Below the pieces are notes generated by a model. It was not told where the DNA came from. It saw only the letters and a list, made by a program, of their open reading frames with translations, and made no database searches. Below are positions 53,656 to 62,038 of a stretch of DNA of 64,000 nucleotides, piece by piece (within the stretch, counting starts at the first letter, position 1; every line of letters starts with the position of its first letter). The translations under genes were made by a program, and so were the position numbers. Source of the stretch: Conexibacter sp. CPCC 206217 (GTDB taxonomy: Bacteria; Actinomycetota; Thermoleophilia; Solirubrobacterales; Solirubrobacteraceae); NCBI RefSeq assembly GCF_030646165.1, contig NZ_JAUTDO010000005.1:62001-126000 (forward strand). Direction: 5' to 3'.

Positions 53656-55593
53656 ATGCTCCTCGCGCCCGTGGACATACTGCCCCGGTACCAATCGGGG
53701 AAGAGGTCTCGCATGTCGTTCGCGCAGCGGTCCGAACGGATCGTCGAGAGGACGTTCACGCCATCGCGCACGGAACTTGCCGCCGCCCTGCGCGCGGGCG
53801 AGATCCGCATCGACCTGCAGCCGCAGCTGAACCTCGGCAGCGGTCGCGTCGTGGGGGTCGAGGCGCTCGCGCGCTGGACGCACCCCGAGCTCGGTCCCGT
53901 CCCGCCGCTGACGTTCATCCCGGTCGCCGAGCAGCACGGGCTCGGCGAGGCGGTCGCCGCGACCGTCCTGGAGCAGGCGCTCGCCTGCGTTGCGCAGCTT
54001 GACGCGCTCGGCGCGCAGACGCTCGGCGTCGCCGTCAACGTCTCCGCCCGCAGCCTTGGCGACGACGGTCGCGTCCGTCGCGTGCGGGAGGCGCTCGCGC
54101 GCTCCGGCGTCGCGCCGAGCCGGCTCACGCTCGAGGTCACCGAGGACGCGCTGAGGGGCGATCCGGCCGGCCTGCAGGAGGTGCTCAGCCGCCTCAAGAG
54201 CCTCGGCGTGAGGCTGTCGCTGGACGACTTCGGCAGCGGCTACTCGTCGCTCGGCCGGCTGCAGACGCTGCCGCTCGACGAGCTCAAGATCGACCGCGTC
54301 TTCGTCGAGCAGATGCGCCGCTGCCGCGACACCGGCGTGATCGCGGCGATCGCCGCGCTCGGCCGCCACCTCGGCATGACGGTCCTCGCCGAGGGGCCGG
54401 AGTCGAGCGCCGAGCTGGAGCTGCTGGCCGGGCTCGGCTGCCACCTCGCGCAGGGCTACGCGATCAGCGCGCCGCTGCCGCCGGGGCAGTTCTACGACTG
54501 GCTCGGCCAGCAGCTCGCCCGCCCGCCCACGGTGCGGGCGCGTCCGGCCGCGTGCGCCGCGCAGCAGCCGGCGCGACCGGACGAGTCGGCGGAGCTGGGT
54601 CTACGGCTGCACCACGCGCTCGACCAGACGATGACCGACGCCGGCGCGATCGGGGTCGTCTGCCACGCGACGACGGCGCGCCTGGCGCGGGAGCTCGGGG
54701 CGGACTTCGCGGCCTGGTGGCGGACCGGCTCCGAGCGCGAGCTCGACAGCTCGCTGCGCTGCGTCACGGCGTGGTCGGCGCAGCCGGGCGTGACGGCCGA
54801 GCTGACGCGCGCGTCGCGCGCGATGACGTTCGCCGCCGGCGTCGGGTTGCCGGGGCGGGCGCTGGAGCAGCGCGAGCCCGTCTGGGTCGCGGACGTCGAG
54901 GCCGAGCCGGGGCTGCCGCGCGCGGGCGTGCTGCGCGCGGCGGGGATGCGCAGCGCGCTGGCGATCCCGATCCGCACGCGCGACCGCGCCGTCGGCGTGC
55001 TGGAGTTCTTCGGCGCGCAGCTGCGCGAGCCCGACAGACGCGGCATGACGGCGCTGTCGAGCATCGGCGTGCGGCTCGCGCACTTCCTCGCCCGCCGCGA
55101 CGCGATCGCGGCCAGCGACGGCTATCGGACGACGTTCGACGCGCTGCACGCGGTCTTCGCCGCGCTCGCCGTCACCGCGCCCGACCAGCTCCCGGCGCAG
55201 CTGTGCCAGCACGCCGCGCGGCTCGCGCGCGCCGACGTCGTCGGGCTGTGGCTGCCCGGCGAGGCTCCCGGCGAGCTGCGGCTGGCCGCGTCGCACGGCG
55301 GCCTCGACCCGCGGCTGCGCACCAACGCGCTCGACGAGCACTCCGCCGTCGCGACCGCGCACGCCTCCCAGGAGCGGCTGTTCTTCGGCGACCTCGCGGC
55401 TCATCCGCTGCCGTCGCGCCGCCTCGCGCAGGTCTTCCGCGCACGCTCGGCGCTGTTGCAGCCGGTCGTCGGCGACGGCGTCGCGAGCGCGGTCATCTCG
55501 ATCGCCTGGTCGACCCCGCGCGAGCGCGTCGAGGAGCCGCTGCTGACCGCTATCGGTCTGCTGGCCGACTACGCGCGGCCGCTGCTGCGTTGA
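53656..55593 (+). CDS. EAL-domain c-di-GMP phosphodiesterase with C-terminal GAF-like domains
   Basis: The start at 53656 has AGGAG seven bases upstream; 53713 is another option. The EAL domain (about 35-285) keeps its catalytic pattern: EALARW, NVSARSL, LEVTED, DDFGSGYSSL, KIDRVF, AEGPES and QGYAIS. Hydrolysis of c-di-GMP is therefore expected. Two GAF-like regions follow, one around VGLPGRALEQREPVWVADV and one around LARADVVGLWLPGEA. GAF domains are usually N-terminal to EAL, so this order is less common. The 3' end overlaps the convergent TetR gene by 44 bases. Confidence 0.88.
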   Translation: MLLAPVDILPRYQSGKRSRMSFAQRSERIVERTFTPSRTELAAALRAGEIRIDLQPQLNLGSGRVVGVEALARWTHPELGPVPPLTFIPVAEQHGLGEAVAATVLEQALACVAQLDALGAQTLGVAVNVSARSLGDDGRVRRVREALARSGVAPSRLTLEVTEDALRGDPAGLQEVLSRLKSLGVRLSLDDFGSGYSSLGRLQTLPLDELKIDRVFVEQMRRCRDTGVIAAIAALGRHLGMTVLAEGPESSAELELLAGLGCHLAQGYAISAPLPPGQFYDWLGQQLARPPTVRARPAACAAQQPARPDESAELGLRLHHALDQTMTDAGAIGVVCHATTARLARELGADFAAWWRTGSERELDSSLRCVTAWSAQPGVTAELTRASRAMTFAAGVGLPGRALEQREPVWVADVEAEPGLPRAGVLRAAGMRSALAIPIRTRDRAVGVLEFFGAQLREPDRRGMTALSSIGVRLAHFLARRDAIAASDGYRTTFDALHAVFAALAVTAPDQLPAQLCQHAARLARADVVGLWLPGEAPGELRLAASHGGLDPRLRTNALDEHSAVATAHASQERLFFGDLAAHPLPSRRLAQVFRARSALLQPVVGDGVASAVISIAWSTPRERVEEPLLTAIGLLADYARPLLR

Positions 55594-56137
55594 GCGCGAT
55601 CCACGCCTCGACGGCGGCGTCGGTGCCGGCGCGGTCGCCGGTCGCGAGCAGGTCGAGCAGCAGGCCGCGTGTGACGGCGATCCCGAGCCGCGCCATCGCG
55701 CGAGCCGTCGCGGGGTCCATCCCCTGCGCGACGTTGATCTCGGCGATCGGGTCCAGCCACGCGTCGACGATCCCGTCGAGCAGCTCGGTCGTACCGGGCC
55801 GACCCTGCAGCGCCTGGCCGTAGAGCTCGAAGAAGAGCCGCTCGTTGGGCCACAGCGACGGGTCGGAGATGTGCTGCCACCAGGTCCGCATCGCCTCCGC
55901 CGGATCGAGCGACGGATCCGGCACGAGCTGCGGCAGCGCGGCCCGCTGCTGCCTCTCGACGGCGCGGATGACCTCGACCCAGAGGCCCTCCTTGGAGCCG
56001 AAGTGGTGGATCAGCATGCGGTGGCTGGTGCCGATCGCCCCCGCCAGCTCACGCAGCGAGAGATCGCTCACCCCGCGCTGCGCGATGTGTGCGATCGCCT
56101 TCTCCAGCAGGCGTTCGCGTGCGTCTCCGGGGGGCAT
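55550..56137 (-). CDS. TetR-family transcriptional repressor
   Basis: 195 residues. The helix-turn-helix is SLRELAGAIGTSHRMLIHHFGSKEGLW. The C-terminal domain is helical. Start codons of this and the divergent SRPBCC gene are only 38 bases apart, with a perfect palindrome between, so it is the evident regulator of both. Its 3' end overlaps the EAL gene. Confidence 0.92.
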   Translation of the reverse strand: MPPGDARERLLEKAIAHIAQRGVSDLSLRELAGAIGTSHRMLIHHFGSKEGLWVEVIRAVERQQRAALPQLVPDPSLDPAEAMRTWWQHISDPSLWPNERLFFELYGQALQGRPGTTELLDGIVDAWLDPIAEINVAQGMDPATARAMARLGIAVTRGLLLDLLATGDRAGTDAAVEAWIALNAAAAARSRPADR

Positions 56138-56156
56138 TGGCAGAAGTCTAACGGAG

Positions 56157-56174
56157 ATGTACCATCTGGTACAT
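56157..56174. promoter_or_regulatory. Perfect TetR operator palindrome
   Basis: ATGTACCA-TC-TGGTACAT has perfect 8-bp arms. It ends one base before the SRPBCC ATG and lies 20 bases from the TetR start. The SRPBCC gene lacks a properly spaced ribosome site, so its transcript may be leaderless, with the operator covering the promoter or start. Confidence 0.85.
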
Positions 56175-56175
56175 C

Positions 56176-56619
56176 ATGCCGACTCCAGTGCAGGTCTCCA
56201 TCGACGTCCCGCAGTCGCAGCCGGACGTCTTCGCCTTCCTCGACGTGATGGCCAACCACGAGCCGTTCACGGACCACATGCTGGTCGACTGGTCCTACTC
56301 CGGCCCCGCGAGCGGCGTCGGCTCCAGAGCACGCGTGCACGCGACGGCCGGTGGCCGCAAGCAGCCGGTCGAGATCGAGGTCGTCGAGGCGCAGGCGCCG
56401 GCGCGGATCGTCGAGCGCAACGTCAGCGCGAAGGGCAGACGCGTCGGCCGCGGGACGTACGAGCTGACGCCGCTGCCCGGCGGCGGCACGCGCGTCGCGT
56501 TCACCTACGCGTGGGATCGCGCGCCGCTGGCCGATCGCGCGCTCGCCCCGCTGGTGCGGATGCTGCTGCGCCGCGGCAACGAGCGCGCGATGCGCCGCCT
56601 CGCCGAGCAGCTGCCTTAG
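56176..56619 (+). CDS. SRPBCC (START-like) small-molecule-binding protein
   Basis: 147 residues with the polyketide-cyclase/START-like pattern: VSIDVPQSQPDVFAFLDVMAN at the start, GVGSRARV in the middle, and GGTRVAFTYAWDRAPLADRALAPLVRMLLRRG at the end. Such proteins bind hydrophobic ligands in a deep pocket. It is the likely target of the divergent TetR repressor. Confidence 0.85.
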   Translation: MPTPVQVSIDVPQSQPDVFAFLDVMANHEPFTDHMLVDWSYSGPASGVGSRARVHATAGGRKQPVEIEVVEAQAPARIVERNVSAKGRRVGRGTYELTPLPGGGTRVAFTYAWDRAPLADRALAPLVRMLLRRGNERAMRRLAEQLP

Positions 56620-56667
56620 CCTGGCTCGGGCGATACCGGCGCGTGGAGCGCGGGTAGGTCTGCGGTC

Positions 56668-57006
56668 ATGGACATCTGGGACATCACCGCGCTCGAGATC
56701 GAGCCGCATCAACCCGAGGTGCTGCACTCCGACGAGGGTGCCGTGCGCGTGATCGCGATCAACCTCCCCAGCGGCGAGGCGCTGCGCGACCACGAGGTGC
56801 ACGAGCACGCGTGGCTGCACGTCCATCGCGGCGCCGTCGAGGTCGACGCCGACGGCGCCACGCGGCGCGTCGGCGCTGGCGGGCTCGTGCACTGGCCGCC
56901 CGGCGAGCGCCACGCCGTGCGCGCGGCCGACGACGCCCTGCTCGTCCTGCTGCTGGCGCCCTGGCCCGGCCTGGGCCATCCCAGCCGCGCGGGGGAGACG
57001 AGCTAG
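56668..57006 (+). CDS. Small single-domain cupin
   Basis: 112 residues. The cupin motifs are DHEVHEHAWLHVHRGAVEVD (His ligands) and GGLVHWPPGERHAVRA. It is probably a metal-binding beta-barrel; the reaction is unknown. It lies 48 bases after the SRPBCC gene and may be co-regulated with it. Confidence 0.85.
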   Translation: MDIWDITALEIEPHQPEVLHSDEGAVRVIAINLPSGEALRDHEVHEHAWLHVHRGAVEVDADGATRRVGAGGLVHWPPGERHAVRAADDALLVLLLAPWPGLGHPSRAGETS

Positions 57007-57068
57007 TGGCGTGACCGGTCACGCCACTGGCCACGGCGTCGCGCGCTCGGCCTCCGCGCGCTCGGCGC

Positions 57069-57779
57069 TCAGCCGGGCGCGTCGCCGGCTCTGGGCGCGA
57101 CCTTGCCGCCGTTCACGTGCGAGGCGTCGGAGAACTCGCGCAGGCGGCCCGTCGCGACGAAGACGACGCGCTCGCCGACGTCGACGGCGTTGTCGCCGAT
57201 CCGCTCCAGGCAGCGCGCGGCGAGCGTCATGTGCATCGCCCAGCGGCGCACGTCCGCGGTGCCGCCGATCTCGATCCCGCGCTGGAAGACCTCGCGGTTG
57301 AGCAGGTTGACGCGCTGGTCCAGCTGCGGCAGCTGCTCGGCCAGCGGCACGTCGCGCGTCGCGAAGGCGCGCTTGGCGAGCACCAGTTGCTCGCGCACGA
57401 GCCGCCCCATCAGCGCGATGCAGTCGAGCAGCAGCGTGTCGGCCGGCGCCTCGCGGCCGTCCAGCGCGACGAACTTCGCGATCGTCACGCATTGGTCGCC
57501 GACGCGCTCGATCCGGCTGACGAAGTCGATCAGCCCGAGGATCGTGCGCAGGTCGCTGGCGACCGGCGCCTGCCGCGCCATCAGCGTGAGGATCTCCCGC
57601 TGCGTCCGCCGGCAGCGCTCGTCGAGCAGGTCGTCGCCGGCGACGACGGCGCGCGCGAGGTCCGCGTCGCGCAGCGCGAGCGCCTCCAGCACGCGGTCGA
57701 GCGCCTCGACGGCGAGGTCGACCGTGTCGAGCCCACGTCGCTCGATCTCGGCCAGTTCCTCGCAATAGCCCGATCGCAT
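57069..57779 (-). CDS. phoU: PhoU-family phosphate signalling protein
   Basis: 236 residues, two three-helix PhoU repeats. The metal-binding motifs are FVSRIERVGDQCVTIAK in the first and CLERIGDNAVDVGERVVF in the second, each with the expected E-x-x-x-D. It links the Pst transporter to the phosphate sensor kinase. No pst or phoR genes are adjacent, so it is an orphan copy here. The last 20 residues are extra. Confidence 0.92.
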   Translation of the reverse strand: MRSGYCEELAEIERRGLDTVDLAVEALDRVLEALALRDADLARAVVAGDDLLDERCRRTQREILTLMARQAPVASDLRTILGLIDFVSRIERVGDQCVTIAKFVALDGREAPADTLLLDCIALMGRLVREQLVLAKRAFATRDVPLAEQLPQLDQRVNLLNREVFQRGIEIGGTADVRRWAMHMTLAARCLERIGDNAVDVGERVVFVATGRLREFSDASHVNGGKVAPRAGDAPG

Positions 57780-57973
57780 CCCGTCTCGCAGCTACCCGCG
57801 ATCCGCGGGGCTGATTCAGCGGCCGAGCAGCATCGACGCGCCACATGAACGTCTTTCTTGCGCAACAACGTCACCCTGAGCGGCGCCCCCGCCGGCCGGC
57901 CGATCGTCGGGCTGATTGCAACGCCCGTGACCGGGCAGCTTCCAGGAGACCGTCTATCCACGAGGAGCAGCAC

Positions 57974-58924
57974 ATGATCCTGCGCATCGATCGCCTGCAG
58001 ACCGAGCTGCCGCCGCCGTCAGATCCCGATCCTGACGGCGCCGCGGCCGTGCAGGAGCTGCTGGGCGGCAAGTTCGGCGAGATGTCGACCTTCATGAATT
58101 ACACGTACCAGTCGTTCAACTTCCGCAACCGGCAGGGCGCGCGGCCGTTCTACGACCTCGTCGCGTCGATCGCGGCGGAGGAGTTCGGCCACATCGAGCT
58201 GGTCTCGGCGACGATCAACACGATGCTGACGGGGACCGCCGACAGAGCGCTGCTGAGCGGCAGAGCCAGAAGAGCCGGCGGCGCGCCGCTCGGCGACCTC
58301 AAGAGCGTGCGCAACACGCAGCACTACCTCGCACCCGGCGGCGCGGGCGCGGTCGTGCAGGACTCGATGGGCAAGCCGTGGAACGGCGACAACGTCTTCT
58401 CCTCGGGCGATCTGATCGAGGACCTGACGCACAACTTCTTCCTCGAGACGGGCGCGCGCAGCGGCAAGCTGCGCGTCTACGAGATGGTCGACCACCCCGC
58501 CGCGCGGGCGCTGACCGGCTACCTGCTGGTGCGCGGCGGCGTCCACCAGGTCGCCTACGCGCGGGCGCTGGAGAACCTGACCGGGGCGGACCTGACGAAG
58601 CTGTTCCCGTCGCCGCGGATCCCGACCGAGAAGATCCCCGAGTGCAGACCGCACCTCGACCGCGGCGAGCACCTCAAGCTCTACCGCTTCTCGCAGGACG
58701 ACTTCAAGGAGATCTCCGCGGTCTTCAACGGCAGACACCCGGAGACCGGCGAGCAACTCGTCGTCGCGGAGGAGACGCATCCGGTCGGCGCGCTCGCCCA
58801 CGACCTGCCGCCGCAGCCGGCGGTCTTCGCGCCCGGTCCCGAACCGGAGGAGATCGCCGAGATCGCCGCGAGACTGCGCACGGCGGCGGGCCTGCCGAGA
58901 AAGCCGACGGGCAACGTCGCGTAA
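57974..58924 (+). CDS. Manganese catalase (ferritin-like)
   Basis: The ATG at 57974 follows GAGGAG; longer open frame upstream is non-coding. 316 residues. Helix motifs that hold the di-manganese site are visible: GKFGEMSTFMNYTYQS, AAEEFGHIELV, DLTHNFFLETGAR and GGVHQVAYARALE. The enzyme disproportionates hydrogen peroxide. The divergent 194-base gap to phoU has no clear operator. Arg codons include many AGA although the protein is cytosolic. Confidence 0.92.
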   Translation: MILRIDRLQTELPPPSDPDPDGAAAVQELLGGKFGEMSTFMNYTYQSFNFRNRQGARPFYDLVASIAAEEFGHIELVSATINTMLTGTADRALLSGRARRAGGAPLGDLKSVRNTQHYLAPGGAGAVVQDSMGKPWNGDNVFSSGDLIEDLTHNFFLETGARSGKLRVYEMVDHPAARALTGYLLVRGGVHQVAYARALENLTGADLTKLFPSPRIPTEKIPECRPHLDRGEHLKLYRFSQDDFKEISAVFNGRHPETGEQLVVAEETHPVGALAHDLPPQPAVFAPGPEPEEIAEIAARLRTAAGLPRKPTGNVA

Positions 58925-58972
58925 GCAGCCGTCGGCGCGCGGGCCCTTCGGCTCGGACGAGCCGGCCGGCCG

Positions 58973-58993
58973 ACCGCGCGCTGAGCGCGCGGT
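58973..58993. terminator. Perfect GC inverted repeat between convergent genes
   Basis: ACCGCGCGCT-G-AGCGCGCGGT has perfect 10-base arms. As RNA it folds with a CTGAG loop. It sits between the convergent catalase and VOC genes and could stop both transcripts. Confidence 0.65.
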
Positions 58994-59012
58994 GCGACCG
59001 GCGTTTGCGCGT

Positions 59013-59378
59013 TCAGCCGACCGGCGCGTAGCGGCCGTGGAGCATCAGGTCGTTGCCGTCGGGATCGGTGAAGAGCGCCATGTGGCAGACGCCGGTGTCG
59101 ATCGTGGGGCCAAAGAACGCGACGCCGCTCGCCTCCAGTTCCGCGCGCGCCGCGGCGACGTCGTCGACGTGCAGCGCGAGATGGGCGTTCTTCTGCGGCG
59201 CGAATCTCATCCCCTGTCTCTCCGGCTCCCAGATGCCGAGACAGGTCTCGCCGGCCCAGAACTCGTACTGGGAGTTGGCGTCCGGACGCAGACCGAGCGT
59301 TTCGCCGTAGAAGGCGCGCGCACGGTCCGGATCCTGGGACGGGATGCCGACGAAGTCGAGCTTGGTGATGGTGGGCAC
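59013..59378 (-). CDS. VOC-family (glyoxalase/bleomycin-resistance-like) protein
   Basis: The GTG at 59378 has AAAGGAG at good spacing, giving 121 residues. Two beta-alpha-beta-beta-beta units are seen: KLDFVGIPSQDPDRARAFYGETLGL and HLALHVDDVAAARAELEASG, ending FTDPDGNDLMLHGRY. Metal positions include the Glu region of EFWAGETCLGI. The substrate is unknown; such proteins often detoxify electrophiles or antibiotics. Confidence 0.88.
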   Translation of the reverse strand: MPTITKLDFVGIPSQDPDRARAFYGETLGLRPDANSQYEFWAGETCLGIWEPERQGMRFAPQKNAHLALHVDDVAAARAELEASGVAFFGPTIDTGVCHMALFTDPDGNDLMLHGRYAPVG

Positions 59379-59510
59379 GAGAGGCTCCTTTGTAGAGGGA
59401 TGGCCGACGAGCGTCATGCTCGCAACGATTGCGGTCAGGTGAAGACCTCAATTGGCAGGGTCTGTCGGGCGGCCTACCCACGTCGCCCCGATAGGGTGCG
59501 CGGCCGAGTC

Positions 59511-60332
59511 ATGGAGCCGCAGATCGAGAGTCGGTCGACCGAGTTCGTCGACGCCCCCGACGGCACACGGATCGCCTATCGTCGCCTCGGCAGCGGGCCG
59601 CCGATCGTCGCGCTGCACGGCGGGCTGGGCTCCTCGCGCACGTGGGAGGCGGTCGCGCGGCGGCTCGCCGATCGCAACGAGTTCTTCCTCGTCGACCGCC
59701 GTGGCCGCGGCGAGAGCGACGACGGGACCGAGCCGCACGCGCTCGCGCGCGAGGTCGAGGACGCGCGCGCCGTGCTCGCCGCGGCCGGGCGCGGCGCGCT
59801 CCTGATGGGCCACTCCTACGGCGGCGCGATCGCGTTGGAGGTGGCGCGTGAGGCGTTCCCCGGCGAGCTGGGCGGCCTGATCCTCTACGAGCCGGCCGTG
59901 CACATCCGCGACGCGATCCCGCGCGAGCAGCTCGACAGACTCCGGGGCCTGATCGCCGCCGGCCTGCCGGAGCAGGCGGTCCCCTACGGGCTCGGCCTGC
60001 TCGACGCGGCCGGCCTCGTCAGCGCCGACGGCCCCGCCTCGACGCGGCCGCTGAAGCGGACGCCGGAGCTGACGCGCGTGGTCGCGACGATTGCGCGCGA
60101 GATCGACGCGGTCAACCGGCTCGACGCCGACCCGGCGCGCTACAGCGCGGTCGACGTGCCGACGCTGCTGCTGGTCGGCAGCGAGAGCCCGGCGCGCACG
60201 CAGGGCGTCTGCCGGACGCTTGCGCAGGAACTGCCCGACGTCGAGGTCGTGCGGCTCGACGGCGTCGGCCACGTCGCCCACACGATGGCGCCCGACGTCG
60301 TCGCGGGCGCCATCGCTGCGTTCCTCGACTGA
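59511..60332 (+). CDS. Alpha/beta-fold hydrolase
   Basis: 273 residues. The oxyanion region is LHGGLGSSRTW, the nucleophile elbow GHSYGG, and the catalytic His is in DGVGHVAHT. An acid residue fits near LLVGSESPA. It is similar to small carboxylesterases or lactonases. Its stop is one base from that of the convergent multicopper oxidase gene. Confidence 0.9.
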   Translation: MEPQIESRSTEFVDAPDGTRIAYRRLGSGPPIVALHGGLGSSRTWEAVARRLADRNEFFLVDRRGRGESDDGTEPHALAREVEDARAVLAAAGRGALLMGHSYGGAIALEVAREAFPGELGGLILYEPAVHIRDAIPREQLDRLRGLIAAGLPEQAVPYGLGLLDAAGLVSADGPASTRPLKRTPELTRVVATIAREIDAVNRLDADPARYSAVDVPTLLLVGSESPARTQGVCRTLAQELPDVEVVRLDGVGHVAHTMAPDVVAGAIAAFLD

Positions 60333-60333
60333 C

Positions 60334-61911
60334 CTACATCCCGTCCATGCCCTCCATGCCCTCCATGCCGTCATGGCCGCCGTGCATCAGCGGCGGCGGG
60401 GTCGGTCTCTCGCCTCTTCTGATCACGTCGACCGTCTGCATCATCCCCGCGTCCTCGTGGCCGAGGATGTGGCAGTGGAAGACGAAGTGACCGGTGAAGT
60501 CGCGGAACGGGTTGCGGATCACGACGTTGCCGCCGACCGGGATCGTGACGATGTCCTGCAGGCCTCTGGCGTGGTACGGCCTGCCGTTGACGCTCATCAC
60601 CTGGAAGTCGTTGACGTGGATGTGGAACGGATGCTCCTCGTCTGATCTGTTGACGAGCTTCCACTCCTCCACGGTCCCGAGGATCGGCACGACGTTGTTG
60701 ACGCCGTCTCTGAACATCTGGTTGTTGATCAGCGCCTCGAAGCCGCCCGTTCTGCTCGTCCCGAACGTGAAGACGAACTTGCGTCTGCGCGCGACCGGCA
60801 TTCTGCCGATCGGCGTGCTCGGCGTGTCGATGCTCTTCGGCAGCCTCGCGTAGGCGCTTCTGGGCGCCTGCGGGCCGGTCACGGTGACGGTCGCGAGGTC
60901 TCTGCGCGGGCGGTTGAAGCCGCCGCCGTACTTGCGCGTCTCGAGCGTGTACGTGCCCGGTCTGCCGCCCTGCACGAGCACGTCGTAGCGCTTGCCGGGG
61001 TCGAGCACGAGGTGGTCGGTCTTGAACGTCGTCCAGACCGGCGTGCCGTCCTCGGCGACGACGGTGAACGTGGTGCCGGGCAGCGCGACGTCGTAGAAGA
61101 TGTCCGGGCCGATGTTGGCCAGGCGCCACAGCTGCGTCTCGCCGGATCTGATCGAGAATCTCGGCATCAGCAGGCCGTTGATCGTGAGCGGGCCGGGCGT
61201 CTGGCCGCTGACGTTTCTGCCCTCGTCGACGACGGCGTCGCCGCTCGTCTGCACGTTGCGGATCGCGAGCTGGCGCTCGGTGATCCTGCGCAGCGGTCTC
61301 GGCAGCAGTCTGTTGAGCCCTTCGACGATCAGCAGGCCGGACATGCCGCCCATCACCTGACCCTCGGTGAGGCCGTGCAGGTGGGCGTGGTACCAGAGCG
61401 TGCCGGCCGCATGGTCGCTCGGCAGCTTCACGATCGAGCGCACCGTTCTTCCGGGCGTGAAGATCCGGAAGACGTTGTCGGAGATCCCGGTCGGTCTGAC
61501 ATGCAGGCCGTGGTAGTGGATGTTCGTGTCCTGGTCGGTCTGGTTCTTGAACGTGACGTCGAGCGTGTCGCCCGGGCGCACGTGCAGCGTCGGTCCGACG
61601 AGGTTGCCGTTGAACGACTGCGCCGTGACCTGCGCGCCGGAGACCTCGACCGCTCCCCGCTTCGCCTCGAGCGTCACTCTCAGCACGCCGTTTCTGCTGT
61701 AGATCTGCTTGGGCGAGGTCAGCGGCAGGCCGGCGACCGGCGTCCACTCCGCGGCGGCTGCGGCGCTCGCCTTCGGCGCGGCTGTGCCGCGCCCCTGCTC
61801 CTCCTGCGTGCCGCAGGCGACGAGCGTCGTCGCGGCGGCGAGCGCCGTCACGAGCGCGACGGCAAGCGTCCGCTTCGTGGGCGCGGCTGGTCCCTGTCTG
61901 CGCGTTCTCAC
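60334..61911 (-). CDS. Multicopper oxidase lipoprotein with Met/His-rich tail
   Basis: 525 residues. A lipoprotein signal ends at LVAC-GT. Three cupredoxin domains carry all four copper motifs: NIHYHGLH, WYHAHLHG, HPFHIHVNDF and HCHILGHEDAGMMQ, the last with the type-1 Cys and its Met-side ligand region. The end is MHGGHDGMEGMEGMDGM, a likely copper-binding segment. The arrangement is that of laccase/CueO-type oxidases, suggesting extracytoplasmic oxidation of Cu(I), another metal or phenols. Arg is coded mostly by AGA. It is divergent from a second copper oxidase. Confidence 0.92.
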   Translation of the reverse strand: MRTRRQGPAAPTKRTLAVALVTALAAATTLVACGTQEEQGRGTAAPKASAAAAAEWTPVAGLPLTSPKQIYSRNGVLRVTLEAKRGAVEVSGAQVTAQSFNGNLVGPTLHVRPGDTLDVTFKNQTDQDTNIHYHGLHVRPTGISDNVFRIFTPGRTVRSIVKLPSDHAAGTLWYHAHLHGLTEGQVMGGMSGLLIVEGLNRLLPRPLRRITERQLAIRNVQTSGDAVVDEGRNVSGQTPGPLTINGLLMPRFSIRSGETQLWRLANIGPDIFYDVALPGTTFTVVAEDGTPVWTTFKTDHLVLDPGKRYDVLVQGGRPGTYTLETRKYGGGFNRPRRDLATVTVTGPQAPRSAYARLPKSIDTPSTPIGRMPVARRRKFVFTFGTSRTGGFEALINNQMFRDGVNNVVPILGTVEEWKLVNRSDEEHPFHIHVNDFQVMSVNGRPYHARGLQDIVTIPVGGNVVIRNPFRDFTGHFVFHCHILGHEDAGMMQTVDVIRRGERPTPPPLMHGGHDGMEGMEGMDGM

Positions 61912-61922
61912 GCGGGGAACGT

Positions 61923-61998
61923 ATACCGGTCAGTGGTCGGTATTTGACGAATGCGCATGAGTGCAGAGGATCGCGGGTGATTTTGGAACAACAAAATC
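61923..61998. promoter_or_regulatory. Two inverted repeats in the divergent multicopper-oxidase promoter
   Basis: ATACCG-N9-CGGTAT (61923-61943) lies next to the lipoprotein oxidase start. GATTTTG-N6-CAAAATC (61979-61998) lies nearer the second oxidase. Both have perfect arms, and the second is strikingly A+T-rich for this DNA. They are good candidates for metal- or redox-responsive operators; no regulator gene is adjacent. Confidence 0.65.
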
Positions 61999-62038
61999 TA
62001 ACTTGAGCGGCAGCCAAGAATATGTAAAGGTTCGGCTT

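Noticed and set aside
57780..57973. N-terminal extension of the manganese catalase from an upstream ATG (57845)
   Set aside because: The extra 43 residues are Arg-rich and non-conserved in character. The ATG at 57974 has a good ribosome site and matches the usual family length.
60340..60375. Repeat encoding the GMEGMEGMDGM tail as a separate repeat element
   Set aside because: It is only a short in-frame codon repeat forming the metal-binding tail of the copper oxidase.
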